Origin: JANNWF01 sp052390415
Lineage (GTDB): Bacteria; Pseudomonadota; Gammaproteobacteria; Xanthomonadales; Xanthomonadaceae
Direction: 5' to 3'
NCBI GenBank assembly: GCA_052390415.1
Contig: JBQTGY010000045.1
Coordinates: 20,902-84,901 of the forward strand
DNA length: 64,000 bases
The notes under the pieces were generated by a model. That model saw only the letters and a program-made list of their open reading frames with translations, was not told the origin of the DNA and made no database searches. Shown here piece by piece: positions 27,141 to 34,478 of this stretch (within the stretch, counting starts at the first letter, position 1; the number at the start of each line of letters is the position of its first letter). The translations under genes and the position numbers were made by a program.

Positions 27141-28496
27141 ATGCGAGGACTTCGAGTCCAGCTCGCGCTGTTTTACATCGTGTTGTCGTTGCCTGCGCTG
27201 GTGTTCATCGAACACGCCAGCATCGCTTTCAAGTTCGAGCGCATGATGCGCGAACTGGATGATGGCCGTGTGCAACGCGCATTGCACGCCGAGGCGCAGA
27301 GCATCGCGGACCGCATTCAAGCCGGTGCCAGTGATGCCGAAGTCGATCTGCGTTTGCAGCGCTTTGTACTGCACATGGAACGACCCCGCGAGAGCTTGGG
27401 TACCAGCGCGGCCTATGTGCTGCTGGAGTTGGCCAAACATCCGTTTCATGCCGAGGTGGTGGTGGACGGCGAGACGCGCAACGCCGCAGGCGCGCCGATG
27501 GCAGACGACCCACGTTTGGTGCGCAGGCACTGGTCGGCTTTGGTGGCGACGACCGAAGGCTCGCCCCGCCCGTTGCTGCAATTGAGTCTGGACCTGGCCG
27601 TGCCTTCGCCCTGGAGCCGCTTCGGTGATCGCCTGAGTTTCGAGTGGCCGATTGCGGTCTCGTATTTGTTGCTTTTTCTGATCGGCTCGGCCTGGTTTCT
27701 GCGTCGTCGGGTACTGGTCCGGATCGAACGCATCAACCGCGCGGCAAGTGCGTGGGCCGGCGGCGATTTCAATTCACCGATCAATGATTCGGGTGGCGAC
27801 GAATTGGCCGCACTCGCCAGCAATCTCGACCGCATGGCGATTGATCTCAAGGCTCTGGTGAGCGCGCGTGCGCAGTTGGCCACGGTCGCCGAACGCGGAA
27901 GGCTGGCGCGCGAACTGCACGACACGGTCAAGCAGAAGGTGTTTGCGCTGTCGTTGCAGATTGCCACCGCGCGCGAAGGTGCGGCCGACAGCGAGCGCTC
28001 GCAGCAGCGCTTGGCCGAAGCGACTTCGTTGGTGGAAGAAATCCAGCGCGAACTGGCCGAACAACTGCGCGAACTCGGTGATCATGGCGGCGATGCCGAG
28101 GATCTGCTGCCACCGCTGCGGCAACGTCTGCGCGACTTCACGCGACGCAGCGGCTGTCAGGTGCGCGAACAATTGCCGCACAGCTTGATGCTCTCGCCCA
28201 TACAGACACAGACCGTGTTGCGCATCGTGGATGAGGCACTGGCCAATGTCTGGCGACACGCTGCGGCCACGCAGGTGGATGTTGAACTTGGCTTGCATGG
28301 CAACGAAGTGCGCTTGGCAATCAGCGATGACGGCCGCGGCGGCGCCAGCGTTGCGGCCGATGGCATGGGCATCGCCAACATGCGCCATCGCGCAGCCAGT
28401 CTCGCGGGTGGCAGGTTGACGCTGGAGTCACCCGCTTCAGGCGGAACACGGCTGAGCGTCAGTTTTGCGACAACCGCGGCGGAGAGCACGCCATGA
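27141..28496 (+). CDS. NarX/DegS-type sensor histidine kinase (HisKA_3)
   Basis: 451 residues from an ATG preceded by GAGGGACACAGG. Helices at about 7-25 and 170-187 flank a ~140-residue periplasmic sensor without a recognised ligand fold. A HAMP-like linker follows (about 188-240). The HisKA_3 motif RELHDTVKQ places the phosphorylated His at H260, and the ATPase domain contains EALANVWRHA (N-box) and SDDGRGG. The stop overlaps the response regulator start by ATGA, so the two form a pair. An in-frame extension upstream crosses the repeat and lacks a ribosome site. Confidence 0.88.
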   Translation: MRGLRVQLALFYIVLSLPALVFIEHASIAFKFERMMRELDDGRVQRALHAEAQSIADRIQAGASDAEVDLRLQRFVLHMERPRESLGTSAAYVLLELAKHPFHAEVVVDGETRNAAGAPMADDPRLVRRHWSALVATTEGSPRPLLQLSLDLAVPSPWSRFGDRLSFEWPIAVSYLLLFLIGSAWFLRRRVLVRIERINRAASAWAGGDFNSPINDSGGDELAALASNLDRMAIDLKALVSARAQLATVAERGRLARELHDTVKQKVFALSLQIATAREGAADSERSQQRLAEATSLVEEIQRELAEQLRELGDHGGDAEDLLPPLRQRLRDFTRRSGCQVREQLPHSLMLSPIQTQTVLRIVDEALANVWRHAAATQVDVELGLHGNEVRLAISDDGRGGASVAADGMGIANMRHRAASLAGGRLTLESPASGGTRLSVSFATTAAESTP

Positions 28497-29158
28497 TTCG
28501 CGAGGATGACGTGCAACAAGCCATCCGCGTGCTGCTCGTCGACGACCACGCCGTGGTGCGGCAAGGCTTGCGTGCCTACCTGGATCTGCAAGTCGATATC
28601 GAAGTTTGTGGCGAAGCGGGCGACTGCGCCGCCGCCGTGATTCTCGCGAGCGCGCAGCAGCCCGAAGTGGCCTTGGTTGACCTGGTCATGCCGGGCTTGG
28701 ATGGCATTGAGACCACCCGCCGCATCCTCAACGTGAGTCCGACCACGCGTGTGGTGATCCTCACCTCCAGCACCGATCCGTCCAGCGTGCGGCCCGCCCT
28801 GGAGGCCGGCGCGTGCAGCTATCAACTCAAGGAAATCTCCGGCCGCGAGCTGCTCGACAGCGTGCGTCGCAGTGCGCGCGGAGAGTCGGTCTTGCACCCG
28901 CGCATCGCCGCCGGGCTGCTGCAGGCGATCCGCACCGAACCCGCGCGCGGACCGCTGGCGCAGCTCAGCAATCGCGAACGCGAAGTGTTGCTGCTGATCG
29001 CCGAAGGCCTGTCCAACCAGACCATTGCCGAACAGCTGCAAATCAGCGAAACCACGGTCAAGACGCACGTCGGCAACGTGCTCGCCAAACTGGAACTCGC
29101 TGACCGCACCCAGGCTGCAGTGTGGGCGTGGCGGCAGAAGATGATGCATACCGATTGA
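28493..29158 (+). CDS. NarL/LuxR-type response regulator
   Basis: 221 residues. The receiver domain has the acidic pair in LLVDDHAVVRQG (D17/D18), phosphoacceptor D63 (LVDLVMPGLDG) and the conserved TSS and Lys positions. The C-terminal LuxR-type helix-turn-helix (about 155-212) reads LSNREREVLLLIAEGLSN then ETTVKTHVGNVLAKL. It is the partner of the overlapping kinase. The divergent TonB receptor and the convergent S9 peptidase are the nearest possible targets. Confidence 0.9.
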   Translation: MIREDDVQQAIRVLLVDDHAVVRQGLRAYLDLQVDIEVCGEAGDCAAAVILASAQQPEVALVDLVMPGLDGIETTRRILNVSPTTRVVILTSSTDPSSVRPALEAGACSYQLKEISGRELLDSVRRSARGESVLHPRIAAGLLQAIRTEPARGPLAQLSNREREVLLLIAEGLSNQTIAEQLQISETTVKTHVGNVLAKLELADRTQAAVWAWRQKMMHTD

Positions 29159-29194
29159 CTGGCAGGGTCACCGCGGCTGGCGGTTACCCACGCA

Positions 29195-31168
29195 TCACGG
29201 ACTCGTCCTGCCCATCTGCTTGCCGATGTGTTTCTCAAGGAAGCCAAGCGCCCGCTCATAGTAAGCAAGCCGATTGGCGGCGCGGTAAAAGCCGTGGGCT
29301 TCGTCTTCCACCACCATCCATTCGTATGACTTGTCGGACTTCTTGAGCGCATGACGCATCGCCTCTGCGTGCGCCAGTGGTGCTCGCACATCGGCACCGC
29401 CATGCACCAAGAGCACTGGCGCTTGCAGGTGCTCTACCTGGGCCGCAGGTGACTGTGCGGCCAGCGCCTTCGCATCGTCGCCCACAGCTTCATCCAGATA
29501 GCGCCGGCCGAATTCGCTGCGGCGAATGTCACCCCGACTGAACATCAGATCGAGGTCATACACGCCGGCGTAACCGATGGCGCAGCGGAACAGATCCGGC
29601 GCCCGAATCGCGCTCATCAGTGCCGAGTAAGCACCGAAACTGGCACCCATCAGACACACGCGCTTGGCATCGGCAAAGCCGTTGTCGATCGCCCAGCGGG
29701 TGGCGTCGACGATGTCATCCTGGATGCTGCCGCCCCATTGTTTGTAGCCCAGGCGCTGGAACGATTCGCCGCGTCCGCCCGAACCACGGAAGTTGACCTT
29801 CAGCACCGCGTAACCGCGGGTGGCAAGCATCTGTACGTCGGGGTCATATTCCCAACGGTCGTCGATTCCGAACGGGCCGCCGTGCGGCATCACGACCAGC
29901 GGCAGAGCTTTGGCCGCACCGCTCGCAGGCAGGGTGAGGAAGCCGTGCAGGCGCAAGCCATCACGCGCATTGAAAGCGAAAGGCTGGGTCGCCCCGAGCG
30001 TGTTCGGATCAAGCTCAGGTTTGCGGGCGAACAACAAGCGAGCGCGTTGCGTCTTGCGATCAAACAAATACAGGCGACCGGCATCACGGTCGCTGCTGGC
30101 TTCGACCAGCACCCGTTGGCCGTCTTCGCTGAAGCCGAGGAATCGCACGCTCGCCGGAGCGAGCTGCTGTTGCAAGGCCAGATACAGTTGCGCGTCATCG
30201 CTGCTGCTATCGAACAATTCGAGGCGCGGTAGTGGCGCCTCAAACCACACGCCCAACGGCTGCCCACGTCGCGAGGACGGCATCAACCAATTCGATTCGA
30301 ATTGCGCGTCGCAAGCCAAACGCTCACGCTGCAGGTTGGCGACGTGTACCCGGTAGATGCAGGCCGGCTCGCCCGCTTCGCTGATGGCGGCGTGGAATGC
30401 CATGTTGCCCGCCTCGAAGCCAAATGCCTGCACCGACCCCAGCCCTGACTGACCCATGTCCAGCAGCGACCACTCGCCATCCGCTGCGCGCCGATAGGTG
30501 ATCGGCAGGTTCTGCTCATTCCATCCGGAGGCAAAGCGCACGTCGCCAGCCAGATCGGTAGTGATCCACGCGCGCGCCAGGGGCGCTTTGGTAATTTCAG
30601 TCCGCGCACCGGAATAGGCGTTGACCCGATGCACGGTCGGCTTGCTCTCGCCATCGGTCGCAGCGCCCATGTTGTACTCGCCGATCAGCAGTTCTTCGGC
30701 GTTGGCATGCAGGGTGTTGATCACGAAGCCGTGGCTGTAATCCCCCTCGCGACCCCGATTGCGCTTCGACTGACCGGCGCGGTAACCGAACAGGTAGGTG
30801 CGCTTGCTGCCATCCAGCGACACCGCAAACAGCTCGCCTTTCCTTTGCGGCCGACCTAGCGAGCCGGTCGCCGTGCCGTTACTCACTACCAGCCGTTCCG
30901 AATTCACCCACGTGAATGCAAGCACGTGCTCGTTGTCCGGGAAGGCCAGTTCGCTGACGACGTCGAGGCTGTCGGCATCGACGATGAGCAAGGTGCTGCG
31001 CCGTTCATCGGGCCGCGCGATGGCGACATGTCGGCCATCCGGTGACAGACTGACGATGCCGAACGTTGGCGCTGCTGCCAGTTGCTCAAGCGTCGGCGCG
31101 GCGTGGCTGATCGCTGGCAACATCAGGCACAGAAATACACGGATCGCGATGTAAGTGGGCTTCATCAT
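29195..31168 (-). CDS. secreted S9 prolyl-oligopeptidase family peptidase
   Basis: 657 residues from the ATG pair at 31168/31165, right before a signal peptide (about residues 2-23, ending ISHAA). The N-terminal ~370 residues form a beta-propeller-like region (TFGIVSLSPDGRHVAIARP). The C-terminal alpha/beta-hydrolase domain has the nucleophile Ser in MGASFGAYSALM (about residue 510), Asp in VHGGADVRAPL and His in VEDEAHGF. It should be an active serine aminopeptidase or dipeptidyl peptidase in the periplasm, releasing short peptides. A longer upstream frame lacks a signal. Confidence 0.88.
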   Translation of the reverse strand: MMKPTYIAIRVFLCLMLPAISHAAPTLEQLAAAPTFGIVSLSPDGRHVAIARPDERRSTLLIVDADSLDVVSELAFPDNEHVLAFTWVNSERLVVSNGTATGSLGRPQRKGELFAVSLDGSKRTYLFGYRAGQSKRNRGREGDYSHGFVINTLHANAEELLIGEYNMGAATDGESKPTVHRVNAYSGARTEITKAPLARAWITTDLAGDVRFASGWNEQNLPITYRRAADGEWSLLDMGQSGLGSVQAFGFEAGNMAFHAAISEAGEPACIYRVHVANLQRERLACDAQFESNWLMPSSRRGQPLGVWFEAPLPRLELFDSSSDDAQLYLALQQQLAPASVRFLGFSEDGQRVLVEASSDRDAGRLYLFDRKTQRARLLFARKPELDPNTLGATQPFAFNARDGLRLHGFLTLPASGAAKALPLVVMPHGGPFGIDDRWEYDPDVQMLATRGYAVLKVNFRGSGGRGESFQRLGYKQWGGSIQDDIVDATRWAIDNGFADAKRVCLMGASFGAYSALMSAIRAPDLFRCAIGYAGVYDLDLMFSRGDIRRSEFGRRYLDEAVGDDAKALAAQSPAAQVEHLQAPVLLVHGGADVRAPLAHAEAMRHALKKSDKSYEWMVVEDEAHGFYRAANRLAYYERALGFLEKHIGKQMGRTSP

Positions 31169-31492
31169 TGGCCAGGCAGTTCCGAAACGGGTGAAGACAA
31201 AAAGTGCGCAAGGGTAGTTCAATTCGGCGTACTTGCCGAAGCTCGGGTTCCAGCATGGCGGCGACCTGCGGCCCACTGCCTTGCATCGCTCGGTGCCACA
31301 GGTTGGCCTGAGTTCCTGCCACCGCTGCCGCACCCATGTGGGCTGAGTGCCGCAGGACCTTTCGCGCTGGGCATGCCAACATCCATGCTGACGGTATGCT
31401 GCCTCGGCCTGCGCCGGCTCATGCTGACGGCCGGGCTGGATTAGCCGCCGTCACGCGTACAGCGAGTTCATCCTCTCGACTGGAGTCCACCC
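31169..31492. other. 324-bp divergent intergenic region
   Basis: This separates the peptidase (minus) from the YciI-like gene (plus) and should carry both promoters. I see no gene, repeat-family member or strong hairpin in it. Confidence 0.4.
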
Positions 31493-31972
31493 ATGAAGAA
31501 TTTGCTTTCGACTGCCACCGCCAGCGTGTTTGCGCTGCTGCTGGCCACCGCCGCTTGCGCCGAAACACCTGCAGCTGCGCCGCCTGCCACCTTCGATGCC
31601 GAATTGGCCGCGGCCGTCGGTGCCGACGAACATGGCATGCGCGGCTACGTGCTGGTGATATTGAAAAGCGGCCCGAAGCCGATGCCCAAAGGCGAAGCAC
31701 GAGACGCCATGTTCAAGGGCCACTTCGCCAACATGAATCGCTTGGCGGCTGAGAAAAAGCTGGCCTTGGCGGGTCCGTTGGATGGCGTGGATGGCTGGCG
31801 TGGCCTGTTTATTCTTGCGGTCACCGACATTGGCGAGGCCGAGAAACTGGTGGCGACCGACCCAGTCATCGCCAGCGGTGAGATGGTCGCCGAGTACCAC
31901 AAGTATTACGGCTCGGCGGCGCTGATGTTGGTCAACGAGGGTCATGCAAAGGTGGCGCGCAAGGCGATGTAA
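31493..31972 (+). CDS. secreted YciI-like protein, 159 aa
   Basis: A signal peptide spans about residues 1-23 (cut near ACAETPA). The mature part resembles the YciI/YCII fold: GYVLVILKSGP, FKGHFANMNRLAAEKKLALAGPL, WRGLFILAVTDIGEAEKLVATDPVIASG and a C-terminal strand with EYHKYYG. Most YciI proteins are cytosolic, so a Sec-exported version is less usual. Catalysis is not established for the family; a conserved His (here in KGHFANMN) is in the right place. A strong hairpin follows the stop. Confidence 0.8.
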   Translation: MKNLLSTATASVFALLLATAACAETPAAAPPATFDAELAAAVGADEHGMRGYVLVILKSGPKPMPKGEARDAMFKGHFANMNRLAAEKKLALAGPLDGVDGWRGLFILAVTDIGEAEKLVATDPVIASGEMVAEYHKYYGSAALMLVNEGHAKVARKAM

Positions 31973-32006
31973 TTTCGGGTTGGTCGGACAAATAATTGGG
32001 GCAAGA

Positions 32007-32033
32007 GCAGCCGAGCTTGCTCGGCTGCTTTCG
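32007..32033 (+). terminator. Rho-independent terminator-like hairpin
   Basis: GCAGCCGAG and CTCGGCTGC form a perfect stem of nine pairs around a CTTG loop (ten pairs with a two-base loop), followed by TTTC. It lies 35 bases after the stop of the YciI-like gene and before the next gene's start. Confidence 0.7.
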
Positions 32034-32125
32034 CAGCGTCCTGCGCCCGCATTTTCGACACAATATTTTGCAAAGCCTCCAGCGCGCGCGCAGAATCGCG
32101 ACAGGTCGATGACAGGAGTGCCGCC

Positions 32126-33922
32126 ATGCGTCGAACCTTAAATCGCTGGCTGCTGCTGGCGACTCTGCTGATCGCGATGGTTCCTGCGCTCGCCGTCGAG
32201 CCCTTCATCGCCCCGCCGCAAACCACCGGCAGCATCACGGTGCAACTGCACGCGACCAGCGCAGTGACCGCCAACGTGCCAGTCATCGCGAGCTTTGGAG
32301 TGCCGTTTCCGCGTGGTTCGATCACCCCGGCCGGTCTTGCCCAACTGCGGGTGCGCGATGGCGGCAGCGAGATTGCCGCCTACGTCGAAGCCCTGACACC
32401 GTGGCGCCACCGCAGCAATCCGAACATCGATGGGCAATCCTTGCGAGTGGTGCTGGTCCAGGTCGAGATCAGCTTTGCCAATCCTTCCCAAGCCAAGACC
32501 ATCACGGTCGAATTCGGCGGCCCGGCACGCACGCTCAACCGACCGCAGCGAGCGACCCGCGCGAGCACGTGGGCGGCCGTCACCAGCGGCAGTTTTGTGG
32601 CCGCCGACAACGTTTTCGAGCCGATGGTCTACGCGACCTTGCCACCGAGCTGGCTGTCGCGCGGCGTGCTGCGGCACACCCGGAGCCTGCCGTTTGACGC
32701 CAGCAACAGCGCCGCCCGCGATGACCCCATGGCGATGGATGCGATCACCACCTGGCCGGGCACCCAGGAAGCCGAGCGCGCACTGAAGAACAACTTCTAC
32801 ACGGTCATCAACGAAGACGATCCGGCCGTGCTGGTGGCCAATCAGTGCCCCTACAAGACCGGCTTCGAGCCGTGGCTGTACGATCGCGCCGCCACCATGT
32901 TCACCCTGTATCTGCGCAGCGGTTCGCTGAAGGCGCTGCGTGAAGCGGTGCGACATTCCGAGTTTTATCGCGCGCGGCTGAACGCCAATGGCGGTTTTTC
33001 ACTCAATCCCGGCGACAACAAGTACTCGTTCAACGAGTCACTCGCCTACAGTTATTGGCTGACCGGCGACGAAACGTTTCGCGCGCAGATCACCACCACT
33101 GCCACCGCGCACGATGGCAGCCCGCACGCTTGGACGGCGGCGCTCGGCTTCTGGACCGAGCGCATGGTCGCTTTCAAATTGATGGCGCATGTCATCGATT
33201 ACGAAGTGAACGGCACGGTCGCTCGCCGCAACAGCGTCAACGCCATCGTCGCCGCACTGGCGGCGCATCAGGATGGTGTGCCCGCTGGCATACCGGTGCA
33301 ACGCATCGACGGCGGCTGGTATCACACCGGCGACCAGCACGGCGATTGGGACGGTGCCGCGTATGGCGCGTCGACATGGATGACTGCGCTGCTCACCGAT
33401 GCGCTCAGGCGCGCCTATGTCAGCGCCGAGGACGCGCCCAGCGCGCAAATGATTCGCCGCTCCGGTGGTTTCCTGCGCACCGCCTTGCGTACCGAGGCCA
33501 GTCAATACGGCGGCAATACGCGCGCGCCGCGCTACGTGATCGAGCACGACGGCACCGACTTCGCGGTGGAGGATCCGATCCATGATGAAGAACATTCGCT
33601 GGATGTCGCCGCCAGTCTGGCCTGGGCCGACTATTTCGGTGCCCTGCTCAATCAACGCGATAGCGCTTTGGCGGCTGAAATTGTCGCGGTCTACGCCAGT
33701 TACGACGCCGGCGTGAACTTCTGGATTCGCCCCATGGGTCCGGCCTCCGGCCTCGCCGCGTTCCGGGTCAATCCGTGGCGCAAGTGGGGCTGGGAACACC
33801 GCACCAGCGATGGCCTGTCGTGGGCATTGGCGGGAATCGTGGGCGGCGGTGAGAACCAGATATTTGCGGACGGATTTGAAGCGGCGGTGCTGGCTCGTGA
33901 ATCCGTACACGTCTCGCAATGA
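32126..33922 (+). CDS. large secreted protein with polysaccharide-lyase-like alpha-toroid architecture
   Basis: 598 residues. A signal peptide spans about 1-23. Residues about 35-160 are beta-rich (SITVQLHATSAV, VPVIASFGVPFPRG), like the N-terminal domain of the PcRGLX/YetA exo-rhamnogalacturonan lyase group. The middle is helical with Trp/Tyr/His-rich motifs (CPYKTGFEPWLYDRAATMF, GGWYHTGDQHGDWDGAAYGA, DPIHDEEHSLD), typical of an alpha-toroid polysaccharide-acting enzyme. The last residues include IFADGFE, a C-terminal tag I associate with secreted proteins in this order. The specific substrate and whether the catalytic residues are intact are unknown. Confidence 0.65.
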   Translation: MRRTLNRWLLLATLLIAMVPALAVEPFIAPPQTTGSITVQLHATSAVTANVPVIASFGVPFPRGSITPAGLAQLRVRDGGSEIAAYVEALTPWRHRSNPNIDGQSLRVVLVQVEISFANPSQAKTITVEFGGPARTLNRPQRATRASTWAAVTSGSFVAADNVFEPMVYATLPPSWLSRGVLRHTRSLPFDASNSAARDDPMAMDAITTWPGTQEAERALKNNFYTVINEDDPAVLVANQCPYKTGFEPWLYDRAATMFTLYLRSGSLKALREAVRHSEFYRARLNANGGFSLNPGDNKYSFNESLAYSYWLTGDETFRAQITTTATAHDGSPHAWTAALGFWTERMVAFKLMAHVIDYEVNGTVARRNSVNAIVAALAAHQDGVPAGIPVQRIDGGWYHTGDQHGDWDGAAYGASTWMTALLTDALRRAYVSAEDAPSAQMIRRSGGFLRTALRTEASQYGGNTRAPRYVIEHDGTDFAVEDPIHDEEHSLDVAASLAWADYFGALLNQRDSALAAEIVAVYASYDAGVNFWIRPMGPASGLAAFRVNPWRKWGWEHRTSDGLSWALAGIVGGGENQIFADGFEAAVLARESVHVSQ

Positions 33923-33928
33923 CGCGTC

Positions 33929-34006
33929 GGAGGGCGCCGCTCCTGCGGCGCTGCTTTGTGGGCCTTGCCGGAGGGTGAAAAGCAGCCGCGCTGGAGCGCG
34001 GCCCTG
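33929..34006. repeat. palindromic repeat family B, copy 2 (inverted)
   Basis: CGGAGGGCGCCGCTCCTGCG with GCGCTGCTTT on the left, and AGCAGCCGCGCTGGAGCGCG with GCCCTGC on the right, form an imperfect inverted repeat. The order of arms is reversed relative to copies 1 and 3. It lies between convergent genes and could act as a bidirectional terminator. Confidence 0.7.
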
Positions 34007-34052
34007 CGTTCGCAGCGCCGCTTGCGGCTAGACGCTCGCCGTCCAGGATTGC

Positions 34053-34466
34053 CTAGACAAACGCGATCCAGGCACGAATCAGTCGGGCAAACGCTGCCTG
34101 CCTGGACAGCAGGTCGGCCATGTCCTTGAACACCAGCATGGCGCGATCCTTGGCCAGCCAACGCAGCATGCCTTCGGGATCATCAATGCCGAGTTCGGTC
34201 GGTGTATTCCTGACCTTCGCGCCCAAGTGCAGGATCACGCCCACTCCCGCCTTCTCACGCAGATTGATGGTGGCGAAATACTCGCCGGTGCGAAAACTCG
34301 GTGCCTTCCATTTGATGCCTTCGCCGATGGTGGGCGCGGCGCTCAGAATGGTTTGCCGAATGACCTCGATTTCGGCCTTGCTCGGCAACTCACAAGCACG
34401 CATGAAGGCATCGACAGCGGCAGTGGTATCGGCAGCACTCGCGTGTGCTGCCGGTTTGGGTTGCAT
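34053..34466 (-). CDS. DUF1801 (YdhG/YjbR-like) family protein
   Basis: 137 residues from the ATG at 34466; a GTG at 34475 would add three. It is a cytosolic alpha-beta protein with the DUF1801 pattern: IEVIRQTILSAAPTIGEGIKWKAPSF near residues 35-60, then YFATINLREKAGVGVILHLGAK and a helical C-terminus. Function unknown; the fold resembles the YdhG/frataxin-like group. It begins 12 bases after the stop of the flavoprotein gene, so the two are probably co-transcribed. Confidence 0.8.
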   Translation of the reverse strand: MQPKPAAHASAADTTAAVDAFMRACELPSKAEIEVIRQTILSAAPTIGEGIKWKAPSFRTGEYFATINLREKAGVGVILHLGAKVRNTPTELGIDDPEGMLRWLAKDRAMLVFKDMADLLSRQAAFARLIRAWIAFV

Positions 34467-34478
34467 GGTCGTCACCCG

